Shown piece by piece: positions 1 through 6,341 of a stretch of 64,000 bases of DNA. The stretch covers positions 104,463 to 168,462 of the forward strand of contig NZ_JALBYU010000014.1 in the NCBI RefSeq assembly GCF_029963765.1, written 5' to 3'. This DNA comes from Pseudomonas sp. UYIF39. GTDB taxonomy: Bacteria > Pseudomonadota > Gammaproteobacteria > Pseudomonadales > Pseudomonadaceae. The notes under the pieces were generated by a model. That model was not told the origin of the DNA. It did no database searches and worked only from the letters and a program-made list of their open reading frames with translations. How positions within the stretch are numbered: the stretch's first letter is position 1; each line of letters starts with the position of its first letter. The translations under genes were made by a program, and so were the position numbers.

Positions 1-388
1 GTGTCAGCGGGTTCGGGAAAGGTTTGGTTTGCAGCCCAAGCTTATCGACGTAGTGATAAAACGCGGTGGACGACACGGGGAAGCGCATGCCGCCGAGCTC
101 GGCGATGATGCCTTCAGCGCCGTTGAATGCCTGGGAGCGCAGACGGCCGCCCATTTTCGAGGCTTCGTAGACGACGGGTTTGAGGCCCAGTTTCATTAAT
201 TCGTACGCGGCCACCAGACCTGCGATGCCGGCACCGACGATCGCGACCTCGGCGCCATGGTTGTGCGCAGGGATGCTGCCCAGGCCGGCCGGGTGCTCGA
301 TCCAGTCGTCGAAGGCGAAGGGAAAGTCCGGACCGAAAATGGTGACTGGTTTTTTACCGTCTGCAGGATGGCGATTCTTCTTGTTCAT
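1..388 (-). CDS. davB: Lysine 2-monooxygenase, N-terminal part (cut by window edge)
   Basis: Only the first ~129 codons are present; the gene runs off the left edge. DavB is the FAD-dependent oxygenase that converts L-lysine to 5-aminovaleramide, the first step of the 5-aminovalerate pathway (DavA then hydrolyses the amide). The visible protein starts MNKKNRHPADGKKPVTIFG and contains the Rossmann dinucleotide signature VAIVGAGIAGLVAAYEL (residues ~49-65), then GGRLRS and ELGGMRFP, typical of flavin amine oxidases. The match to P. putida DavB is from memory of that sequence. An Lrp/AsnC regulator lies directly upstream on the same strand, the usual neighbour. davA would be expected just outside the window. 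Confidence 0.85.
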   Translation of the reverse strand, partial: MNKKNRHPADGKKPVTIFGPDFPFAFDDWIEHPAGLGSIPAHNHGAEVAIVGAGIAGLVAAYELMKLGLKPVVYEASKMGGRLRSQAFNGAEGIIAELGGMRFPVSSTAFYHYVDKLGLQTKPFPNPLT

Positions 389-609
389 GGCTGACCTTGC
401 TGGCGACCGGACGCGGCATGCGCGTCTGAGTATAGGAAAAGATGGCAGCCATTCTAGAGAGCGTAGAACACGTTAATAAGACGCAATGTGTCGTCGTTTT
501 GCTAATTATTTGATCAGAGTGACGATGGAATGCTACACACCGTCAATGTGGGAGCCGAGTTTGCTCGCGACTAGGCCCTCCCAGACACCAAAGAACTATC
601 GGCAAAAAC
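389..609. other. Intergenic region between lrp-type gene and davB, with a decayed REP half
   Basis: This 221-base gap should carry the davB promoter (minus strand), but I could not settle on convincing -35/-10 boxes. At about 545-572 it contains GTGGGAGCCGAGTTTGCTCG, a diverged single copy of the GTGGGAGCGAGCTTGCTCG repeat found intact and paired elsewhere in the window. Confidence 0.5.
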
Positions 610-1071
610 TCAAACCGGCTGCCCCCTATCAATCTTGCTACTCAAGATAATCGACGTAGTTGTCTTCTCCACGCCATCCACACTGCCAATCTGATCCAGC
701 AACTGATCCAGCTGCTCAGGTGAATCGGTGCGCAGCCACGCCACGTAATCAAATTCGCCACTGACTGCACACAACTGCTGCACTTGAGCCATCGCGCTGA
801 GACGTCGCAACACTTCCTTGCCCGAGCGCGGTTGCACCGTGATCCCGACGTACGCCTGCAAGCCGCCATCCACGACACGCTGACCCAAACGCACGCCGTA
901 ACCGGTGATCACCTTGGCTTTTTCCAGCCGGGCCAGCCGCGAAGTCACGGTGGTGCGGGCGATGCCCAATTGTCGCGCGAGCATGGCCACGCTTTCGCGG
1001 GCATTGATCTGCAGGGCTGCAATCAATTGGCGATCGATTTCGTCCAGAACGGGCGGGCGAGTGTCAGGCAA
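610..1071 (-). CDS. Lrp/AsnC family transcriptional regulator
   Basis: A feast/famine regulator of about 153 residues. An N-terminal winged helix-turn-helix (LDEIDRQLIAALQINAR, then LARQLGIARTTVTSRLARL) is followed by a C-terminal RAM/AsnC ligand-binding domain (SGEFDYVAWL, residues ~95-150). I place the start at a TTG (1069-1071) because GGAG lies 7 bases upstream; a GTG start at 1128 would add 19 residues but has no ribosome binding site and lies outside the usual family length. It is immediately upstream of davB on the same strand, as in P. putida, so it probably controls lysine catabolism in response to lysine or a derivative. The effector is not shown by the sequence. Confidence 0.85.
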   Translation of the reverse strand: MPDTRPPVLDEIDRQLIAALQINARESVAMLARQLGIARTTVTSRLARLEKAKVITGYGVRLGQRVVDGGLQAYVGITVQPRSGKEVLRRLSAMAQVQQLCAVSGEFDYVAWLRTDSPEQLDQLLDQIGSVDGVEKTTTSIILSSKIDRGQPV

Positions 1072-1270
1072 GGGTCGTCTCCAGCGGCACAGATCAATGG
1101 GTTGGTATGTTACAGGCACATGTCGCACAGCGGATGGTTGATCTAGCCTCAGTACCGTGCATACCGTTTTCTACACCTCGGGTTTTTCTTGGGCTTGAGC
1201 AAGGCGCGATCGACAGGATGGACACCAACAGTCAGTCGTAGTCGAATGCGAAATCGAGGGATGCGAGGCC

Positions 1271-1930
1271 ATGGCAATGACAAACAAGATGCCTCCCGCA
1301 ATGCGGGACCATGCATTGCAGATTGCACATCACGAAATGGGGCACTACGTCGTAGCCCGCGCCTTGGGTTTTGCAACAGGCGGCGTGAGTCTGACAGTCA
1401 CCATGGACTTGAGGCATCAAGGGGGAGCTTCCATCACCTTGGCGCGGTCCATTTCTTCGATGGACGCGATGAAGGCGTATTTGGAAGCCCGGATGGTGGT
1501 GCTCTTGGCTGGCGCTATGGGCCAGACATTAGCTTCAAAACATTCGCCAAAAAAAACCGTCGATAAGTCGAAAGCGGCAGCCATCCTGAAAGGAGCGCTG
1601 GGGGCGGAACAGGATTACGCAAAGATAAGGGAGTTACGGCACTTGCTACGCAACATCGCCTACCCCGATACGGATCCCGCGTCGTCGGACGGCATAACGG
1701 CTGAGCTTAAAGCGATCACTGATCGTGTATGGGGGCGGAGTCAAAAAATCGTGGAGGAATTGGCCGATACGATTTCCGAATTAGCGGGGGCGCTGGTCGA
1801 CGGCATGGTCATTGTGGAGCAGTGGGGTAGGGCGGCGGATACGTATGAGGTCGTGTTGACGGGTGAAATGCTTGAACGCCTGCGGCCCGTGCAGGCCATT
1901 CCGGCGTTAACTGTTGCTTCTGAAAGTTGA
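1271..1930 (+). CDS. Stand-alone M41-like zinc metallopeptidase
   Basis: A 219-residue protein with HHEMGHYVVARALGF at residues 20-34, which holds the HExxH zinc signature (His21, Glu22, His25). Further on, GAEQDYAKI (Asp115) aligns by eye with the third, aspartate ligand of the FtsH/M41 peptidase domain. There is no AAA ATPase module and no transmembrane segment, so this is a free M41-type domain rather than FtsH. The start ATG at 1271 follows GAGG in GATGCGAGGCC. It lies between the divergent Lrp gene and the amino acid ABC importer, with no conserved partner visible. Base composition is patchier than in its neighbours (an AAAAAAA run near 1550), compatible with acquisition. Substrate and role are unknown. 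Confidence 0.65.
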   Translation: MAMTNKMPPAMRDHALQIAHHEMGHYVVARALGFATGGVSLTVTMDLRHQGGASITLARSISSMDAMKAYLEARMVVLLAGAMGQTLASKHSPKKTVDKSKAAAILKGALGAEQDYAKIRELRHLLRNIAYPDTDPASSDGITAELKAITDRVWGRSQKIVEELADTISELAGALVDGMVIVEQWGRAADTYEVVLTGEMLERLRPVQAIPALTVASES

Positions 1931-2388
1931 GGGCGATCTGCGTGTATGCCGAAAGCAGCAGCGCCCCCAGCATCAGGGACCCTGGTCGAGTCGCCGTGGC
2001 CCAAATCAGTGGGGTACGCGCGACTTCAGCGATCCGCACGCACGCCAAAGATTGCCGCCATTAACAGCGATGGTGGATGTGATGGAGGTGGTTCGCAATC
2101 AGTGCGATTTGTTCCGGTCGCAGCAGCTCTTCATGACTAACGAATTAGCGTCGACGCATCATACGGTCACTATTACTCGTCATAATGACCAATAATTCGT
2201 CAAATTAATGCACTTTGCGTCTTATCGTCGCACTCGCTTGCTTCTAGACTCCTTTCCCCGCGAGCTCTGCCTCCTCGTTCACCAGGAGCGCGAGCTGTTG
2301 GGTGTTACTTCTTCCAAAGTGACATACGAGTTCCATAACAGCACTCATGTGTCACAAGCGCTCATGTTGGTCTTTAGGAATAAAAACA
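1931..2388. other. 458-base intergenic region upstream of the ABC importer
   Basis: No convincing gene. Bases 2150-2215 are AT-rich and promoter-like, probably serving the binding-protein gene that starts at 2389. On the minus strand a frame runs from about 2135 to 1915 with one internal stop near 2062. It reads HEELLRPEQIALIANHLHH and later LMLGALLLSAYTQIALNF, which looks membrane-protein-like, so part of the region may be the tail of a decayed gene. I could not identify it. Confidence 0.4.
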
Positions 2389-3171
2389 ATGAAAAAAACA
2401 TTTCTGACCCTTTCCGCATTAGCTCTCTGCATGGCTGCCGGCTCCGCGCTGGCCAAGGAATACAAGGAATTGCGCTTTGGCGTCGATCCGTCCTACGCGC
2501 CGTTTGAGTCCAAAGCCGCCGATGGCAGCCTGGTGGGCTTCGATATTGACCTGGGCAACGCGATTTGCGCTGAGCTGAAAGTCAAGTGCAAGTGGGTCGA
2601 AAGCGATTTCGACGGCATGATTCCCGGCCTCAAGGCCAACAAGTTCGACGGCGTGATCTCTTCCATGACCGCCACACCAGCCCGCGAAAAAGTCATCGAC
2701 TTCTCCAGCGAGTTGTTCTCTGGCCCAACCGGGCTGGTATTCAAAAAAGGCGCCGCCATCGACACCGATCCGGCCACGCTAAAGGGCAAGAAAGTCGGCT
2801 ACGAGCAAGGCACCATCCAGGAAGCCTACGCCAAGGCCGTGCTGGACAAGGCCGGAGTAGAGACACAGGCCTACGCCAATCAGGACCAGGTTTACGCGGA
2901 CTTGATCTCCGGTCGCCTCGATGCTTCGATCCAGGACATGCTGCAAGCCGAACTGGGCTTCCTGAAGTCGCCACAAGGCGCCAACTTTGAAGTCAGCAAG
3001 CCGGTCGAGAGCGAGCTGCTTCCATCGAAAACGGCGGTGGGCATCACCAAGGGCAACACTGAACTCAAGGCCCTTCTGGACAAAGGCATCAAGGCTCTGC
3101 ACGACAATGGCACCTATGCCGCCGTCCAGCAGAAGCACTTCGCTGACCTGAACCTTTACAGCGGCAAGTAA
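2389..3171 (+). CDS. ABC transporter periplasmic basic amino acid-binding protein (HisJ/ArgT/LAO family)
   Basis: A 260-residue periplasmic binding protein. MKKTFLTLSALALCMAAGSALA is a clear Sec signal peptide with AxA cleavage at ~22. The mature part begins KEYKELRFGVDPSYAPFES and carries GFDIDLGNAIC and MTATPAREKVIDFS, hallmarks of the SBP_bac_3 lysine/arginine/ornithine/histidine group. The start ATG at 2389 follows TAGGAATAAAAACA and fits the signal peptide; an upstream GTG in frame would add residues in front of it. It is the first gene of a four-gene importer operon, separated from the permeases by a hairpin (3179-3205) that should lower downstream expression. Proximity to davB suggests L-lysine as substrate, an inference. 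Confidence 0.9.
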   Translation: MKKTFLTLSALALCMAAGSALAKEYKELRFGVDPSYAPFESKAADGSLVGFDIDLGNAICAELKVKCKWVESDFDGMIPGLKANKFDGVISSMTATPAREKVIDFSSELFSGPTGLVFKKGAAIDTDPATLKGKKVGYEQGTIQEAYAKAVLDKAGVETQAYANQDQVYADLISGRLDASIQDMLQAELGFLKSPQGANFEVSKPVESELLPSKTAVGITKGNTELKALLDKGIKALHDNGTYAAVQQKHFADLNLYSGK

Positions 3172-3178
3172 CGACCCT

Positions 3179-3206
3179 GCGCCCATCCCCGGATGGGCGC
3201 TTTCTT
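3179..3206 (+). terminator. Attenuating hairpin between binding-protein and permease genes
   Basis: GCGCCCATCC at 3179-3188 pairs perfectly with GGATGGGCGC at 3191-3200, followed by TTTCTT. It sits in the 55-base gap before the permease gene. Partial termination or 3'-end protection here would give an excess of binding protein over membrane components, as in other amino acid importers. Confidence 0.7.
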
Positions 3207-3226
3207 GATTGCCAAAGGGCTGCTCA

Positions 3227-3955
3227 ATGTTCGAATACCTATTGCAGATTCTGGGGCTTTCCGGCTTCAGCCTTAAGGGCTTTGGCCCGCTGTTGCTGCA
3301 AGGCTCGTGGATGACTGTCAAATTATCCTTTCTGTCGCTGCTGGTGAGCGTGGTCCTCGGCCTGATCGGCGCCAGTGCCAAGCTTTCCAGGTCAGCTATG
3401 CTGCGCGTCCCGGCGCAGGCCTACACCACGCTGATTCGTGGCGTGCCGGACCTGGTGTTGATGCTGCTGATTTTCTACAGCCTGCAAACCTGGCTGACCA
3501 ACCTGACCGAAGCGCTGGGCTGGGACTATATCGAGATCAACCCGTTCAGTGCCGGGGTCATTACCCTGGGCTTCATCTACGGTGCGTATTTCACCGAGAC
3601 CTTTCGCGGCGCGATCCTCGCCGTACCCCGCGGCCAGATGGAGGCGGCTACCGCCTACGGACTGACACGCGCCCAGCGCTTTCGCTTCGTGGTGTTCCCG
3701 CAAATGATGCGCTTCGCCCTGCCAGGCATCGGCAATAACTGGATGGTGATCCTCAAGGCCACCGCGTTGGTCTCGATCATCGGTCTGGCCGATCTGGTCA
3801 AGGTGGCCCAGGATGCGGGCAAAAGCTCCTATCAGTTGTTCTTCTTCCTTGTGCTGGCGGCCTTGATCTATCTGGTGATTACCACCGCTTCGAATTACGT
3901 CTTGCACCGGCTGGATGTCTTCTACGCAGCAGGTACCCGGGAGGCCGTACGATGA
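3227..3955 (+). CDS. Amino acid ABC transporter permease (HisQ-like)
   Basis: A 242-residue inner-membrane permease with about five hydrophobic segments (for example SFLSLLVSVVLGLIG near residue 35). The EAA-type coupling motif MEAATAYGLTRAQRFRFVVF lies near residues 145-165, where it would contact the ATPase. I chose the ATG at 3227 (MFEYLLQILG) over an upstream TTG at 3209, because it gives the normal family N-terminus. Its stop overlaps the start of the next permease (ATGA at 3952-3955), so the two are translationally coupled. It is one half of the heterodimeric membrane channel of the importer at 2389-5450. Confidence 0.9.
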   Translation: MFEYLLQILGLSGFSLKGFGPLLLQGSWMTVKLSFLSLLVSVVLGLIGASAKLSRSAMLRVPAQAYTTLIRGVPDLVLMLLIFYSLQTWLTNLTEALGWDYIEINPFSAGVITLGFIYGAYFTETFRGAILAVPRGQMEAATAYGLTRAQRFRFVVFPQMMRFALPGIGNNWMVILKATALVSIIGLADLVKVAQDAGKSSYQLFFFLVLAALIYLVITTASNYVLHRLDVFYAAGTREAVR

Positions 3956-4662
3956 TCGAACTACTGCAGGAATACTGGCGACCCTTTCTTTACCAGGACG
4001 GCAGTCACATCACCGGGCTGGCCATGACCCTCTGGTTGCTCAGTGCCTCGATTTTCTTCGGCTTCGTGGTGTCGGTGCCGTTGTCGATTGCCCGGGTGTC
4101 GTCCAGTGTCTGGGTGCGCTGGCCGGTGCAGTTCTACACCTACCTGTTTCGCGGTACGCCGCTGTATATCCAGTTGCTGATTTGCTACACCGGCATCTAC
4201 AGCTTCGCTGCGGTACGCGCCCAGCCGGTACTTGATGCGTTCTTCCGCGACGCCTTGAATTGCACCATTCTGGCCTTTGCCCTGAACACCTGCGCCTACA
4301 CTACGGAAATCTTCGCGGGGGCGATCCGCAGCATGAACCACGGCGAAGTCGAGGCGGCCAAGGCCTATGGCCTGCGTGGCTGGAAGCTCTATGCCTACAT
4401 CATCATGCCATCGGCCCTGCGCCGCTCGTTGCCGTACTACAGCAACGAAGTGATCCTGATGCTGCACTCGACCACCGTGGCTTTTACCGCCACCGTGCCG
4501 GACATTCTCAAGGTCGCCAGAGACGCCAACTCGGCAACCTTCCTGACCTTCCAGTCGTTCGGTATCGCCGCAGTCATCTACCTGGCCGTCACGTTCATTC
4601 TGGTCGGCTTGTTCCGCCTGGCCGAGCGCCGCTGGCTATCTTTCCTTGCCCCGGTTCACTGA
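3952..4662 (+). CDS. Amino acid ABC transporter permease (HisM-like)
   Basis: A 236-residue permease, the second half of the channel. It begins MIELLQEYWRPFLYQDGSHI, a typical HisM N-terminus, and carries the EAA loop EVEAAKAYGLRGWKLYAYII near residues 140-160. A GGGAGG ribosome binding site lies ahead of the ATG, which overlaps the preceding stop by 4 bases. The C-terminal half matches the histidine/lysine/arginine/ornithine subgroup (HSTTVAFTATVPDILKVARD). The ATPase gene follows after 23 bases. Confidence 0.9.
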   Translation: MIELLQEYWRPFLYQDGSHITGLAMTLWLLSASIFFGFVVSVPLSIARVSSSVWVRWPVQFYTYLFRGTPLYIQLLICYTGIYSFAAVRAQPVLDAFFRDALNCTILAFALNTCAYTTEIFAGAIRSMNHGEVEAAKAYGLRGWKLYAYIIMPSALRRSLPYYSNEVILMLHSTTVAFTATVPDILKVARDANSATFLTFQSFGIAAVIYLAVTFILVGLFRLAERRWLSFLAPVH

Positions 4663-4685
4663 TTCCGTAGAGGACGTTTGCGCAC

Positions 4686-5450
4686 ATGTACAAACTGACC
4701 GTTGAAAACCTGCATAAAAGCTACGGCAACCACGAAGTGCTCAAGGGTGTCTCGCTGAACGCTAAAACCGGCGATGTGATCAGCCTGATCGGCGCTAGTG
4801 GTTCGGGCAAGAGCACCTTCCTGCGTTGCATCAACTTCCTGGAAACGCCCAATGACGGCGCAATGACCCTGGATAACCAGCCGATTCGCATGGTCCATGA
4901 CCGCCACGGCATGCGTGTGGCCGACGCCGATGAACTGCAACGCCTGCGCACGCGCCTGGCGATGGTGTTCCAGCATTTCAACCTGTGGAGCCACATGACC
5001 GTGCTCGACAACATCACCATGGCCCCGCGCCGGGTGCTGGGTGTCGGCAAGAAGGATGCCGAGGAGCGCGCCCGACGCTATCTCGACAAGGTGGGGCTGC
5101 CGTCGCGCGTCGCCGATCAATACCCGGCGTTCCTCTCCGGTGGTCAGCAGCAACGCGTCGCCATCGCCCGGGCCCTGACCATGGAACCGGAGATCATGCT
5201 GTTCGACGAGCCGACCTCGGCCCTGGACCCGGAGCTGGTGGGCGAAGTGCTCAAGGTGATTCAGGGGCTGGCCGAAGAAGGTCGCACCATGATCATGGTT
5301 ACCCACGAAATGAGCTTTGCCCGCAAAGTGTCGAACCAAGTGCTGTTCCTGCACCAGGGGCGGGTGGAAGAGCAGGGTGTGCCCGAAGAAGTGCTGGGCA
5401 ACCCGCAAAGCGAACGTCTGCAGCAGTTTCTCAGTGGCAACCTGAAGTAA
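4686..5450 (+). CDS. Amino acid ABC transporter ATPase (HisP-like)
   Basis: A 254-residue nucleotide-binding subunit that powers the importer. It has Walker A GASGSGKST (~residues 37-45), Q-loop MVFQHFNLW, signature LSGGQQQRVAIARAL, Walker B IMLFDEPTSALDP and H-loop VTHEMSFA. The insertion between Walker A and the Q-loop (RMVHDRHGMRVADADEL) is characteristic of HisP-type ATPases. It is the last gene of the operon. I see no clear U-tailed terminator after it; the sequence passes directly into the transposase scar. Confidence 0.93.
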   Translation: MYKLTVENLHKSYGNHEVLKGVSLNAKTGDVISLIGASGSGKSTFLRCINFLETPNDGAMTLDNQPIRMVHDRHGMRVADADELQRLRTRLAMVFQHFNLWSHMTVLDNITMAPRRVLGVGKKDAEERARRYLDKVGLPSRVADQYPAFLSGGQQQRVAIARALTMEPEIMLFDEPTSALDPELVGEVLKVIQGLAEEGRTMIMVTHEMSFARKVSNQVLFLHQGRVEEQGVPEEVLGNPQSERLQQFLSGNLK

Positions 5451-5585
5451 GCCGCCATAATCCCATGCACCTTTGAGAGACTAGTAGGTCGATCAAAGGA
5501 GCATGGATACTGGGCGTCCAGCAAACAGGACGGGTCCAGAAAGGTGCAGTGTGTTCGCTTCGAGCGATCACGCAGGCATCAGTAT
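5451..5585. other. Non-coding spacer with a 9-base inverted repeat
   Basis: TGCACCTTT at 5466-5474 and AAAGGTGCA at 5540-5548 form a perfect inverted repeat separated by 65 bases, just outside the transposase remnant. It could fold as RNA downstream of the ABC operon or be debris of the mobile element. Function unknown. Confidence 0.35.
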
Positions 5586-5875
5586 TTATACTTGGCTGTC
5601 GTCCAGGCAGTCAGGCCGCTTGTCCACACCGGTGTAACCGGCATCGCCGCAGACGTACGTTTCCTCGCCATGCAAAATTCCGCCGGCTATTTCATGTTTT
5701 TCCAGCAAGCGACGAAAATTGAGGATCGTGGTCTCGTCTCTTCGCCCTTCGGATAATGCGGCTCAATCAAGGCAACCAGTCCCTTCAAGGGCACCACCTG
5801 ATCCATCTCGATCAGAAAACGCTCGCGGCGAGTCTGCTTACGTTTACCGGCATATTCGGCATCGGCGAAGGACAT
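5586..5875 (-). pseudogene. IS5-family transposase remnant with internal deletions
   Basis: The minus strand begins with a normal IS5-type N-terminus (FADAEYAGKRKQTRRERFLI, then PLKGLVALIEPHYPKGE). Near 5740 it jumps, with a frame change, to ETTILNFRRLLEKHE, which in intact transposases lies some 50-60 residues further on. It then runs GGILHGEETYVCGDAGYTGV, again skipping a long stretch, including part of the DDE catalytic region, before stopping at 5586. At least two deletions have therefore fused three pieces of the gene. The element cannot be active. The placement of the pieces relies on memory of IS5-family sequences. Confidence 0.75.
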
Positions 5876-5914
5876 CTGTTTCGTCGGAGCTCAACCGTTC
5901 AGTTCGTGTGAAGC

Positions 5915-6136
5915 GTGTGCTTCACCAAATTTGCAAATCTTTTTCAGAGTTTCCTTAGGGATACGTTAATTCTCCGTGCAGGCCCCAACAAGCGGTCTGA
6001 AGAGCTTGGCCGTACGAAATTGGGAACACGTCTGGAGGTTAAGGCAGAGCGCGGATCCTGGATTCACGTATCGGTCGAACTGAACGGTGATGAGCTTGAG
6101 GGATGGGTTTACGCGCAATACACGCTGAAACTGTGA
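5915..6136 (+). CDS. Short SH3-domain protein, probably a 3' gene remnant
   Basis: The ORF ends in a complete-looking bacterial SH3 (SH3_3) domain of about 58 residues: LILRAGPNKRSEELGRTKLG, then a GSWIHV core and the closing GWVYAQYTLKL. The N-terminal 15 residues (MCFTKFANLFQSFL, from a GTG) look random, and there is no ribosome binding site or signal peptide. I read it as the C-terminal end of a larger protein truncated by the same rearrangement that left the transposase scar. It could also be a small expressed ORF. Confidence 0.45.
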   Translation: MCFTKFANLFQSFLRDTLILRAGPNKRSEELGRTKLGTRLEVKAERGSWIHVSVELNGDELEGWVYAQYTLKL

Positions 6137-6213
6137 TCTGGCGTGGCGGGAGGGTGGACACTTTCCGTATTCATACAGAAGAAGCGGCTTCGAAAATCCA
6201 AGCCTCAAACACG

Positions 6214-6240
6214 AAAAAGCCGCGCATTGCGCGGCTTTCT
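6214..6240 (-). terminator. Bidirectional terminator downstream of the tRNA
   Basis: AGCCGCGC (6218-6225) and GCGCGGCT (6229-6236) form a perfect 8-bp stem with a 3-base loop. A T-run follows on the minus strand (A5 at 6214-6218 on the plus strand). It ends the tRNA transcript and possibly read-through from rmcA; a weaker TTTCTTGTTT serves the plus strand. Confidence 0.8.
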
Positions 6241-6244
6241 TGTT

Positions 6245-6321
6245 TGGTGGGCCCACACGGACTTGAACCGTGGACCAAAGGATTATGAGTCCTCTGCTCT
6301 AACCAACTGAGCTATAGGCCC
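6245..6321 (-). tRNA. tRNA with CAU anticodon (Ile2-like or elongator Met)
   Basis: A 77-base cloverleaf with genomically encoded CCA. The acceptor starts GGGCCTA, the D arm is TAGCTCAGTTGGTTAGAGCA, the anticodon loop CTCATAA carries CAU, and the T arm contains GGTTCAAGTCC. The variable/T region (TTGGTC, then GTTCAAGTCC) resembles E. coli tRNA-Ile2, whose C34 is converted to lysidine by TilS, more than elongator tRNA-Met (GGGGTC, then GTTCGAATCC). I therefore lean towards Ile2, but the same locus is often annotated as tRNA-Met. Confidence 0.9.
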
Positions 6322-6335
6322 TCAGTAGGCCGCGG

Positions 6336-6341
6336 ATTATA
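6336..6341 (-). promoter_or_regulatory. tRNA promoter -10 box overlapping the rmcA stop codon
   Basis: A perfect TATAAT on the minus strand lies 15 bases ahead of the mature tRNA 5' end, so transcription would start about 8 bases before it. The matching -35 region is poor. The box overlaps the TAA of rmcA (6337-6339). Confidence 0.5.

Noticed and set aside
5451..6321. Genomic island integrated at the tRNA
   Set aside because: No integrase and no duplicated tRNA 3' end could be found; the region is under 1 kb and holds only fragments.
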